Made by a program: the position numbers and the translations under genes. The notes beneath the pieces are model-generated. The model was not told the origin of the DNA, ran no database searches, and worked only from the letters and a program-made list of their open reading frames with translations. A stretch of DNA of 49,974 bases from Planctomycetota bacterium. GTDB lineage: Bacteria; Planctomycetota; Phycisphaerae; Sedimentisphaerales; Anaerobacaceae. The stretch spans positions 1 through 49,974 of the forward strand of contig JALORE010000022.1 in assembly GCA_025459125.1 (NCBI GenBank). Reading direction: 5' to 3'. Position 1 is the stretch's first letter, and every line of letters starts with the position of its first letter. Positions 34,332-41,486 of the stretch are shown piece after piece.

Positions 34332-35156
34332 TCAGACGAACTGCTTCAGGTGCTTGAGGCTCCGTTCGGCCTGCTCGATCGTGCCGCACTCGACGCTCAG
34401 GACGATGTCGCGTTTGGCGCGGCGGCAGATCTGGATCACCTTCTTCCAGTCGATGACGCCGTCGCCGCAAGCACAACCGGCGGGCGTGCCCGTGACCTTG
34501 CCGCGCTCGGCCTGCGAGTGCTGGATCGAGATGTCCTTGGCATGCAGGTGGACCAGGCGATCCAGCACGTGCTCGAGCCATTTCAGCGGGTCGTGGCCGC
34601 TGAGATAGGAGTTGCCGGTGTCGAAGTTGATGCCGATGGCCGGGGAATCGACGAGGCTGTAGATGCGGTCCAGTCCGGCGGGGGTCTTGCTGTACTGCTG
34701 GTGCGGCTCGAGCCCGATCAGGATGCCGCGGTTCTCGGCGAAGCCCGCCGCTTCGGTCAGGGTGTACTTCATCAGGACGTGGTCCTCCGCCTTCGTCGTC
34801 CACTTCGGCTTGGGACCCTCATCCGTCGTGATGCAGGGCGCCCCGCACTCGGCGGCGAACCGGATCGCCTGCTTGAGGTAGTTGCCGCCGATGTCCGGCC
34901 GGCACAGGGCGGTGTGCGACGACAGGCCGGAGAGCTTGATCCCGGCCTTCTCGCAGGCCCGCCGGACCCGGTACGGGTCATCGGACATCGAAACCGTCAT
35001 ATAGTAGCCGGCCTCGCTCATCAGCTCCCGGCCCAGGTGGACCCAGGGCTCAATGTACTCGTAGCCCAATTGGGCCGCCTTCTCCACACCCCACTCGAAC
35101 GGCTTGTCCGCATGCCGCACGAACTCCATGTTCACGCCGATTCCGATCTTGCCCAT
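34332..35156 (-). CDS. Sugar phosphate isomerase/epimerase-like TIM barrel (AP endonuclease 2 / IolE superfamily)
   Basis: 274 residues. ILIGLEPHQ (metal-binding Glu), AIGINFDTGNSYLSGHDP, RLVHLHAKD and IVLSVECGT are the conserved blocks of xylose isomerase-like TIM barrels. The cytoplasmic protein lacks a signal peptide, unlike its two downstream neighbours. It probably isomerises, epimerises or dehydrates a keto-sugar or inositol derivative. GAAGGAG eight bases upstream sets the ATG. It lies 45 bases downstream of the purine permease gene, with a small hairpin (GTTGTCA/TGACAAC, 35178-35193) in the gap, so the transcript boundary is uncertain. Confidence 0.86.
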   Translation of the reverse strand: MGKIGIGVNMEFVRHADKPFEWGVEKAAQLGYEYIEPWVHLGRELMSEAGYYMTVSMSDDPYRVRRACEKAGIKLSGLSSHTALCRPDIGGNYLKQAIRFAAECGAPCITTDEGPKPKWTTKAEDHVLMKYTLTEAAGFAENRGILIGLEPHQQYSKTPAGLDRIYSLVDSPAIGINFDTGNSYLSGHDPLKWLEHVLDRLVHLHAKDISIQHSQAERGKVTGTPAGCACGDGVIDWKKVIQICRRAKRDIVLSVECGTIEQAERSLKHLKQFV

Positions 35157-35201
35157 GGCTGCACTCCTTCAAAATGAGTTGTCAACTGACAACAGGGAAC
35201 T

Positions 35202-36512
35202 CTATTGGAACAGCGCCCGCAGGTTGTCCATCGTCACGAAGAACAACGAGAGCAACGCGATGACCCACATCGTGGGCTTGACATCCCGGGCCTTGCCCGC
35301 CACCAGCTTGATCAGCACGAACGAGATGAAGCCGAACGCCAGGCCCATGCTGATATTGTAGCTCAGGGCGATCATCACGACGATGATAAACGCCGGCAGG
35401 GCCTCCTCCGTATGATTGAAGTCGATCCGCTTGATCTCCTTCATCATGAACAGGCCCACCATGACCAGGGCCGGCGCCGTCGCGTATTCCGGCACGATGC
35501 CGACTATGGGCACGAACAGCAGCGCCAGCGCAAAGCACGCGGCCGTCACGAGGGCCGTCAGACCGGTTCGACCGCCCTGCTCGATCCCGGCGGCCGACTC
35601 GATGTAGGACGTGATGGTCGAGGTGCCGAAGGCCGCCCCGAGCATGCTGGCCCCGGCGTCGATGACCAACAGCCGGCCCAGCCCGCGGATCCTGCCGTGC
35701 TCATTGACCATCCGAGCCTCGTGGCAGCAGGCGACCAGCGTGCCGATGCTGTCGAACATGTCCATGAACATCAGCGCGAAGACGCTGCCGAACAGGCTCC
35801 ACTTCAGGGCGCCGAGAATGTCCAGTTGAAAGGCGACCGGCCGGATGTCGAAGCTGAAGGACATCAGCGCGGCCGGCCTCTCGACGTAGCCAAAAGTCAA
35901 CGCCAGGAGCGTGGAAAACACAATTCCGATCAGCAGCGCGCCTTTGACCTTCTTGACTTCCAGGAAGGCCATCAACAGCAGGCCCGCCAGGCCGATCGTT
36001 ACGGTGCCCGTCAAAGGTCCCGCCCCGACCAGAGTCGCCTCATTGTTGACGATAACTCCCATCTTGACCAGGCCGATAAACGTGATGAACAGGCCGATGC
36101 CCACCGAGATCGCGGACACCAGGCCCACAGGAATGGCCTCCACCAGCCGCCGGCGCAAACCCACCACGGTCAGCACGACACCCAGCAGGCCCGAGAGGAA
36201 CACGACGCCCAGGGCCGTCTGCCAGGTCATCTGGCCGGCCATGACGAGGCTGTAGGTGAGAAAGGCGTTCAGACCCATCCCCGGGGCCATCGCAATCGGG
36301 GCGTTGGCGAGCAGGCCGGCGGCCGCGGTCGTCAGGGCGCTGACGATGCAGGTGACAATGACCAGCGCCTGCTTGTCCATCCCCGCCTGGCTCAGGATGT
36401 CCGGGTTCACGAAGATGATGTAAGCCATCGTGAGGAACGTCGTGATTCCGGCCACCACCTCGGTTTTCGCGGTACTCTCCTGTCTTGCCGCCCCAGCGCA
36501 CTCACTCCACAT
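35202..36512 (-). CDS. NCS2-family purine permease, AzgA/PurP type
   Basis: 436 residues with about twelve to thirteen membrane segments. VVAGITTFLTMAYIIFVNPDIL, LLANAPIAMAPGMGLNAFLTY and GAAFGTSTITSYIESAAGI are diagnostic of AzgA-type adenine/guanine/hypoxanthine proton symporters. The start overlaps the stop of the nucleosidase gene by about 11 bases, so the two are cotranscribed and probably translationally coupled. That pairing supports adenine as a substrate. The N-terminus is shorter than in many AzgA proteins (about 20 residues before TEVVAGITTF). Confidence 0.9.
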   Translation of the reverse strand: MWSECAGAARQESTAKTEVVAGITTFLTMAYIIFVNPDILSQAGMDKQALVIVTCIVSALTTAAAGLLANAPIAMAPGMGLNAFLTYSLVMAGQMTWQTALGVVFLSGLLGVVLTVVGLRRRLVEAIPVGLVSAISVGIGLFITFIGLVKMGVIVNNEATLVGAGPLTGTVTIGLAGLLLMAFLEVKKVKGALLIGIVFSTLLALTFGYVERPAALMSFSFDIRPVAFQLDILGALKWSLFGSVFALMFMDMFDSIGTLVACCHEARMVNEHGRIRGLGRLLVIDAGASMLGAAFGTSTITSYIESAAGIEQGGRTGLTALVTAACFALALLFVPIVGIVPEYATAPALVMVGLFMMKEIKRIDFNHTEEALPAFIIVVMIALSYNISMGLAFGFISFVLIKLVAGKARDVKPTMWVIALLSLFFVTMDNLRALFQ

Positions 36513-37356
36513 CTGAGCCCCTCGTCAAGGTTCGCACCATCTCGACCACCAGGCCGGCCGAGTTCCGGGCGGCCATCGCGTAGAAGAGTTGCTTGTCCAT
36601 AATGGCCTCTTCATCGGCCTTGTCGCTGATACTCCGGATGACCAGGCAGCCCACGTCCCGCTGATAGCAGACCTGGGCCACCGCGGCCCCTTCCATCTCC
36701 ACCGCATGGGCCCCCAGCTTCGCGGCGAACTCCGCGCTGCGCTCCTTGGAGACGACGAAGACATCCCCGGTGACGACCGTCCCTACAACCACCCGCGGCG
36801 GCCGGTGACCCGCCCGCAGGGCGGTGGCCTCGAAAGTCAGCGCGCGACCGGCCTGCTCCGCGACGGCCAGCAACTCCGGATCGGCCGGGAAGAAGACCGG
36901 GTTGTACTCGCCCGTGAACCGATTCCGGACCCCACCGTACTCGATGCCTTCCGTCCACAGGGTCCCCGCGTCATGATAGGCCGTCTGCTTGGCGACGATG
37001 ATATCGCCCGGCTCCAGATTCGGATCGATCCCGCCGGCGATCCCGGTGAAGATGACCTGCCGGGGCCGGAAATGCTCCAGCAGCAGGGTCGTCGTCATCG
37101 CCGCGTTGACCTTGCCCACCCCCGTCCACGCGACCACCACCACCGCCGTCCCGATCCGCCCGGAGATGAACTCGATCCCCTCGATCGGGCGTACCTGGAC
37201 CTCCGTCAGCATCTCCCTGAGCAGGGTGACCTCCTGCTGGAAAGCCCCCAGCACCGCCAGCGGCGCCGGGCGGGGACTATGTTGGGCGGGGGTCGTACAG
37301 GAGGCAGGCAGCAGCGCGAGCGCAAGCCAGACCATCACGAAAAGGCAACGTTTCAT
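36502..37356 (-). CDS. MTA/SAH nucleosidase-like lipoprotein
   Basis: 284 residues. The N-terminus KRCLFVMVWLALALLPASC is a lipoprotein signal with lipobox P-A-S-C. The body matches MTA/SAH nucleosidases: LGAFQQEVTLLREML keeps the conserved Glu (Glu12 in E. coli numbering), VIFTGIAGGIDPNL the purine-site loop, VEMEGAAVAQVCYQ the second Glu, and IRSISDKAD the catalytic Asp. Ordinary enzymes are cytoplasmic and cleave methylthioadenosine or S-adenosylhomocysteine to adenine. A lipid-anchored version would act outside the inner membrane. GTGGGAG precedes the ATG at 37356. The gene feeds into the purine permease gene. Confidence 0.85.
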   Translation of the reverse strand: MKRCLFVMVWLALALLPASCTTPAQHSPRPAPLAVLGAFQQEVTLLREMLTEVQVRPIEGIEFISGRIGTAVVVVAWTGVGKVNAAMTTTLLLEHFRPRQVIFTGIAGGIDPNLEPGDIIVAKQTAYHDAGTLWTEGIEYGGVRNRFTGEYNPVFFPADPELLAVAEQAGRALTFEATALRAGHRPPRVVVGTVVTGDVFVVSKERSAEFAAKLGAHAVEMEGAAVAQVCYQRDVGCLVIRSISDKADEEAIMDKQLFYAMAARNSAGLVVEMVRTLTRGSDVE

Positions 37357-37494
37357 CCGTTCTCCCACTCCCATAGGTCCCGAACCCGCGCGACCGGTCC
37401 GCCAGTTGGGGTCGTCTCCGGGATCGTCAACCCGTTGCGGCGGCGTGGCCCGTTTCGCTGCGCCACCGATCCACGAGAGGCAACGTTCCCGAAA

Positions 37495-37579
37495 TGCGAG
37501 CGAGAGGAGTCGAACCTCCACGTCCTTAACGGACACCAGGTCCTAAGCCTGGCGCGTCTGCCGATTCCGCCACGCTCGC
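37495..37579 (-). tRNA. tRNA-Leu(UAG)
   Basis: An 85-base cloverleaf reads on the minus strand from 37579: the acceptor stem GCGAGCG pairs with CGCTCGC at the end, followed by discriminator A. The anticodon stem CCAGG/CCTGG encloses CUUAGGA with anticodon UAG. The long variable arm (GTCC/GGAC) and T-loop TTCGACT fit class II leucine tRNA. CCA is not encoded. It lies upstream of the nucleosidase gene. Confidence 0.95.
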
Positions 37580-37632
37580 AGCAACCTGCGCCCCACGCGC
37601 GACCCGCGCGGGGCACACCCGTACCGGGCGCT

Positions 37633-37661
37633 ATTATCCCCCGTCCCAAGCCCCAGGGCAA
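37633..37661 (-). promoter_or_regulatory. Predicted promoter of tRNA-Leu
   Basis: On the minus strand TTGCCC (37661-37656) and GATAAT (37638-37633) are 17 bases apart. Transcription would start near 37626, about 47 bases before the mature tRNA. It may also serve the nucleosidase-permease genes downstream. Confidence 0.6.
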
Positions 37662-37814
37662 CCGAAAATCAGCCTGCCGCTGCCCCAGAGGTTCAACGTC
37701 AGAAACATGAGCGCCGTGAGCATGTGGGATGGGCTTAGGGAATATGCGGACGGAGGCTCCTGAGCTCAATGAGGCGGTTGCTCAACCGGCGGCTCGTTTT
37801 CAGATTGGTTGGCG

Positions 37815-37860
37815 GTGTGGCCGTAAGAGCATAGTAGATAACGCCTTACGGCGGAACGAC
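37815..37860 (+). repeat. GTGTGGCCGTAAG...ATAACGCCTTACGGCG repeat, copy 1
   Basis: GTGTGGCCGTAAGAGCATAG, then TAGATAACGCCTTACGGCGG. CCGTAAG (37821-37827) and CTTACGG (37844-37850) form a hairpin. A second copy in the same orientation, about 80% identical, lies at 39863-39912. The surrounding 37580-38039 spacer holds this, the tRNA promoter and the nested palindrome at 37913, but no gene. Confidence 0.7.
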
Positions 37861-37912
37861 CAACGGGCAGACGGCCTGATTCAAGAACCGGCCTTCCCGG
37901 GTCACAGGGGAT

Positions 37913-37991
37913 GGGTGGCAGGTCAGGTTGCCAGGTTGCCAACTTCAGAAACTTGGCAATCTGGCAACCTGACAATCTGGGGGTGCCACCC
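37913..37991. repeat. GGGTGGCA-bounded nested palindrome, copy 3
   Basis: The outer ends are GGGTGGCA (37913-37920) and TGCCACCC (37984-37991). The inner arms of 21 bases at 37922-37942 (starting GTCAGGTTGCCAGG) and 37953-37973 pair with a single difference that is a G-U pair in plus-strand RNA. Confidence 0.82.
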
Positions 37992-38039
37992 GAGCAGGCT
38001 GTTATCCAGCTCTGAACCAGGCCGGGCGGCCGGCGCGGA

Positions 38040-38306
38040 TCAGCTCCCCAGGGGCAGCTCCGGCTCCACCGTGTCCGTCAGGGGCTCGGACGACTCCTCT
38101 TTGGAGATCTTCTCGATGCGTTTCTCGGCCTGCTGGAGGATGCCCCGGCAGTGCTTGATCAAGGCCATGCCTTTCTCGTACTGCTCCAGGCTGTCCTGCA
38201 GCGGGATCTCCCCCTGCTCGATCTTGTCCACGATCCCCTTGAGCTGCTGGATCGCCTGCTCGAACGTCAATTTGGTGATCTCATCTTTCTGCTTTCGTTC
38301 CGCCAT
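38040..38306 (-). CDS. xseB: Exodeoxyribonuclease VII small subunit
   Basis: 88 residues. LTFEQAIQQLKGIVDKIEQG and IPLQDSLEQYEKGMALIKHC are the XseB helical hairpin signatures, ending in an acidic tail. It combines with XseA to form the enzyme that degrades single-stranded DNA to oligonucleotides. The start at 38306 has GACGGAG about nine bases upstream, which is correctly placed only because the repeat separating it from xseA ends before it. It lies 82 bases downstream of xseA, the gap being filled by a 68-base inverted repeat. Confidence 0.93.
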   Translation of the reverse strand: MAERKQKDEITKLTFEQAIQQLKGIVDKIEQGEIPLQDSLEQYEKGMALIKHCRGILQQAEKRIEKISKEESSEPLTDTVEPELPLGS

Positions 38307-38324
38307 CGACGCTGCTCCGTCAGA

Positions 38325-38392
38325 GTAGGGTGGGCTGTGCCCACCGATCCGTTTGGGTACGGACGATAGATGGTGGGCACAGCCCACCCTAC
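38325..38392. repeat. GTAGGGTGG long inverted repeat, copy B, between xseA and xseB
   Basis: The perfect 21-base arms at 38325-38345 (starting GTAGGGTGGGCTG) and 38372-38392 enclose a 26-base loop. Each arm contains its own palindrome GGGC/GCCC. Compared with copy A (3841-3911), GTGC/GCAC is replaced by GGGC/GCCC in both arms. The TAG of the right arm (minus strand, 38391-38389) is the stop codon of xseA. Confidence 0.88.
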
Positions 38393-39750
38393 GACCTCGT
38401 TACCCGGCTTTCTATGAGTTGCCCGTGCGCCAACTCGGTCGTCAGGAGGTCGTCCGGCTGGACCTCATCGGCCGAGCGGACGACCTGGCCGGTCTGCTGG
38501 TTGGTTGTGATGCTGTAGCCGCGGTTGAGGACCGACTTGGGATTCAGGGCGGCCAAGCGGTTCTCCCGGGCCGTGATCTCCAGCTCCCGGCGGCTGAGGA
38601 CCTTCGTTACGGCGGCCAGGCCCCGTCCCCTCAGGTCGTTCAACTCGACCAGCAGCCGACCCAGCAGCCGGTGCGGCTCGATCCGGGCGACCTGGTCCTG
38701 GTATTCCTGCACCTGCCCGCGGGCCTCGATCAGGGCCGTTCTCATCCCGTCGCCCAGGCTCCACGCCAAGTCATCCAGATACTGCTCGCGGTTCAGGACC
38801 GACAGCAGCGGATTACGAAAGACGGCGCTGGCCAGAATCGTCTGGAGGTACCCGCAGCACAGGCCGTACCGGCTGCGAACACTGCCGGCCAGTCTTCTCT
38901 GGTGGTGCGCCAGATCGCTCAGCACGTCCACCATATCGGGCACCGCGACCACGCCTGCCTTGGTCGGGGTCGAAGCACGGGCATCCGCCACCAGATCGGC
39001 CACCGTCGTATCCACCTCGTGCCCGACGGCGCTGATGATGGGAATCCGCGAAGCGAAGATCGCGCGGGCCAGGACCTCCTCATTGAAGGCCCACAGGTCC
39101 TCCAGCGAGCCGCCGCCACGGCCGATGATGAGCGCATCCAGCTTCAGCTTGTCGTTGCGCCGGTTGACCTCGCGAATGCCAGCGGCCATCGCCTGAGCCG
39201 CGCCCGGCCCCTGGACCGGGACCGGGTACAGAAACAGCCGCGTGCACGGCCAGCGGTTATGAATGCTGACAGCGATATCGTGGACCGCCGCACCCGACTC
39301 GCTGGTGAGAATCCCGATCCGCTCTGGATATTTGGGGATCGGCTTCTTGTGGGCCTCCGAGAACAGGCCCTCGGCCTCGAGCTTGCGGACCATCTGCTCG
39401 AAGGCCAACTGCAGAGCTCCCATCCCGGCCGGGATCATCTCATCGACAATCAGCTTGTACCGGCCCTGCGGCACATAAAGGTCGATCGAACCGGTAACCA
39501 GCACGGCCAAGCCGTTGCCCGGCTTGAACTTGACCTTCGCGAGCGTGCCCCGCCACATCGCGCAGGGCAGCACGGACTCCTCGTCCTTGAGACTGAAGTA
39601 CCGATGCCCGCTCTGGTGCTCCTTCCAGTCGGTGATCTCGCCCTTGATCGTCAGCCAGGACGGCAGATTGGCCTCCAGCACGTCCTTGACGAGCGTGTTG
39701 ACTTGCGTGACCGTGTAGACTTTCGTTCGTGTCTGTGTCGATACCTGCAT
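38389..39750 (-). CDS. xseA: Exodeoxyribonuclease VII large subunit
   Basis: 453 residues, the normal XseA size. The N-terminal OB-fold region contains LPSWLTIKGEITDWK, and the catalytic-domain blocks are RIGILTSESGAAVHDI, LIIGRGGGSLEDLWAFNEE and ISAVGHEVDTTVADLVADAR, followed by a long coiled-coil region and LNRGYSITTN at the C-terminus. It is the catalytic subunit for bidirectional degradation of single-stranded DNA. The stop codon is provided by the inverted repeat at 38325-38392, so the natural C-terminus may have been slightly altered. A promoter lies 40 bases upstream. Confidence 0.96.
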   Translation of the reverse strand: MQVSTQTRTKVYTVTQVNTLVKDVLEANLPSWLTIKGEITDWKEHQSGHRYFSLKDEESVLPCAMWRGTLAKVKFKPGNGLAVLVTGSIDLYVPQGRYKLIVDEMIPAGMGALQLAFEQMVRKLEAEGLFSEAHKKPIPKYPERIGILTSESGAAVHDIAVSIHNRWPCTRLFLYPVPVQGPGAAQAMAAGIREVNRRNDKLKLDALIIGRGGGSLEDLWAFNEEVLARAIFASRIPIISAVGHEVDTTVADLVADARASTPTKAGVVAVPDMVDVLSDLAHHQRRLAGSVRSRYGLCCGYLQTILASAVFRNPLLSVLNREQYLDDLAWSLGDGMRTALIEARGQVQEYQDQVARIEPHRLLGRLLVELNDLRGRGLAAVTKVLSRRELEITARENRLAALNPKSVLNRGYSITTNQQTGQVVRSADEVQPDDLLTTELAHGQLIESRVTRS

Positions 39751-39787
39751 TGAGAGCCATCCAACGGCAATTGGGTTGTCGACTGCG

Positions 39788-39817
39788 ATTATAGGCCAAG
39801 ACCCCGGGTCTTCACAA
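39788..39817 (-). promoter_or_regulatory. Promoter of xseA with a palindrome between its boxes
   Basis: On the minus strand TTGTGA (39817-39812), an 18-base spacer and TATAAT (39793-39788). The spacer holds AAGACCC-C-GGGTCTT (39798-39812), a 7-bp inverted repeat with one central base, in the position of a repressor operator. No matching regulator is seen in the window. Confidence 0.55.
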
Positions 39818-39862
39818 CCGTGCCTTGGGCACTATACGGCCGGCTTCGGCAGCCAGTTTGCA

Positions 39863-39912
39863 GTGTGCCCGCAAGGAGGCATAATAAGATAACGCCTCAC
39901 GGCGTCACTACG
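39863..39912 (+). repeat. GTGTGCCCGCAAGG...ATAACGCCTCACGGCG repeat, copy 2
   Basis: Aligns with 37815-37860 over about 48 bases (GTGTG-CCG-AAG, ATA-TA-GATAACGCCT-ACGGCG), in the same orientation. The two copies flank the xseB-xseA locus. The hairpin arms of copy 1 are only partly kept here. Confidence 0.65.
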
Positions 39913-39915
39913 AAC

Positions 39916-41136
39916 TCAGCGACGGACCGCACGGGCCAGGTAGGCCGCAAATTCGTGTGGAACAGGGATGCGGATAGCACTGTTGCGACAGGTTGCCGTC
40001 AGGACGGGTCTGGCAAAGGGATCCTCGGGGTCGAGCAATTCGACGGCATCACCATCTTTCACGAAGCCGGGAGCCGGCACCTCGACCGCCTCGGCCTTGG
40101 CCCAGTTGTAGATGACGATATGGGCACGGTCGGGGTCGTACTTATTGGGGAGCACGATGCACTTTGGTTGCGCCGGGCGCGGGCCGTTCTTCCCGACCAC
40201 GAGGTTACCCTGCTGGACGACCTTACGGTACCGGACGACCTCCAGGCGGCCGTCGACAATGAGGTTATCGCGGAGGTCGCAGTCCTCGTTGTATGGGGTG
40301 GTGTAGCCGATCCTCATGTCGATGCCGTAGAGGAAGTTTCGGTGCACGCGGATGCCGTGGCTGGGCCGACCGCCGCCGACCAGAAAGGGCCCGGTACGGT
40401 AACAGATGTTCTCGGTCAGCAGGTAGTTGTTCACGGAGGCGCGCTCAGAGCCGTAGGCGTGCATGGTATAGCTGCCGTCGTACCGGCAGGTCATGATGCA
40501 GTTGGAAATGGTCTTGGTGCCCTCATCGTTTTGGGTGTAGATGCAGTGGCCGTGGCCGCGATCGACGCCGCGCCAGCCGTTGCCGTACAGGATGCAGCCG
40601 TAGATCTCCGGATCGAGCTCGCCCATCCAGCAGCTTATGGCTTGGTTGCAGTGATGGATGACGAGATTGATGTACTTGCAGTTCTGGCCGCCATGCATGT
40701 GCAGGCCGCCCTGGGGACGATTCAGGTCCTGCGGGTGCGAGCCGGCACTGACCGGCTTCTCCGGCACCGGCTCCGAGACGAAAATCTCCAGGTCCCGAAG
40801 CCAGACGTGCGCCGAGGGACTCTGCACGGCCAAGCCGCCATCGATCCGGACCCGGGCGCCCGGCGCGGGCCGGACAACGATAGGCCGGTCGGTCGAGCCC
40901 GCCAAGCGGACGTCGAAGAGCTCCTTCGGCCGGCGTTGGTACGTGCCTTCCAGGAACTGGATCGTATCCCCCGGCCGGACCTCTTTGCGGCCGTCCAAGG
41001 CCGAAGCGATGTCCCAGGGAGACTGGGGCGTGCCCCGATTCGCGGCAGCGCCCTGGGGCCCAACGCACCAATCGGCGCCCTGGCTTGATGACGTCAGTAT
41101 CGACCCCACCAGAACAATGATCTGACATGCCCTCAT
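39916..41136 (-). CDS. Secreted right-handed parallel beta-helix protein
   Basis: 406 residues with a short signal peptide (IIVLVGSILTSSSQGADW). GTPQSPWDIASALDGRKEVRPGDTIQFLEGTY is the usual capped start of pectate lyase-fold proteins. The body is a series of short turns such as LHMHGGQNCKYINLVIHHC, YGCILYGNGWRGVDRGHGH and NYLLTENICYRTG, the N-x-I/C-x-x ladders expected of a beta helix, with many His, Cys and Asn. It could be a polysaccharide lyase or glycan-binding protein; no lyase catalytic triad can be fixed from sequence. A GGAGGT motif precedes the ATG at 41136. The neighbouring divergent gene is a CE15-like esterase. Confidence 0.78.
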   Translation of the reverse strand: MRACQIIVLVGSILTSSSQGADWCVGPQGAAANRGTPQSPWDIASALDGRKEVRPGDTIQFLEGTYQRRPKELFDVRLAGSTDRPIVVRPAPGARVRIDGGLAVQSPSAHVWLRDLEIFVSEPVPEKPVSAGSHPQDLNRPQGGLHMHGGQNCKYINLVIHHCNQAISCWMGELDPEIYGCILYGNGWRGVDRGHGHCIYTQNDEGTKTISNCIMTCRYDGSYTMHAYGSERASVNNYLLTENICYRTGPFLVGGGRPSHGIRVHRNFLYGIDMRIGYTTPYNEDCDLRDNLIVDGRLEVVRYRKVVQQGNLVVGKNGPRPAQPKCIVLPNKYDPDRAHIVIYNWAKAEAVEVPAPGFVKDGDAVELLDPEDPFARPVLTATCRNSAIRIPVPHEFAAYLARAVRR

Positions 41137-41202
41137 ACCGGCACCTCCACCTTCTCTCCAGGGCGAACGTGACGCAGTCTGACAACGTGCGTGGCATTGT
41201 CA

Positions 41203-41241
41203 AGGGGTCCCAAACGCGATGAGTCGCGTTTGGGGACCCCT
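41203..41241. repeat. AGGGGTCCCAAACGCGA hairpin
   Basis: AGGGGTCCCAAACGCGA (41203-41219) pairs with TCGCGTTTGGGGACCCCT (41224-41241), differing by one bulged base. The spacer 41137-41486 also ends a stretch with CGCCGCTGCCACCC (41300-41313), the right end of the GGGTGGCA family, and the promoter at 41378. No gene is seen there. Confidence 0.75.
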
Positions 41242-41377
41242 CTGCGGAGCGTGCCGCTGGCTTGTGGGATACATGCAACCGCCATCGGCAAGCTGCGCCC
41301 GCCGCTGCCACCCATCGTAAGTCTTTACCCAACTCCGGTGCTCTGCGGTGGGTCGGGCGGTTGCCCCGCCTTTTTCC

Positions 41378-41406
41378 TTGATAGCACCGTGGTCAGGGGG
41401 TAGTAT
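41378..41406 (+). promoter_or_regulatory. Predicted promoter of the CE15-like esterase gene
   Basis: TTGATA (41378-41383), 17 bases, TAGTAT (41401-41406). Transcription would begin near 41413, leaving a leader of about 74 bases. Confidence 0.5.
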
Positions 41407-41486
41407 CGTTGCCGGGACGCGGCCCCGCAACCGAATTTCGATGAAGTGCCGCGCGACTCCGTAGGGTTTCCATAGGAGGATACAGC

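Noticed and set aside
35178-35193. GTTGTCA/TGACAAC hairpin as a terminator between the permease and isomerase genes
   Set aside because: Only 7 bp with a 2-base loop and no T-run; it looks like a spacer word rather than a terminator.
37729-38328. Possible plus-strand gene across 37729-38328
   Set aside because: It runs through the GGGTGGCA element and opposite xseB, and its translation has no recognisable domain or ribosome-binding site.
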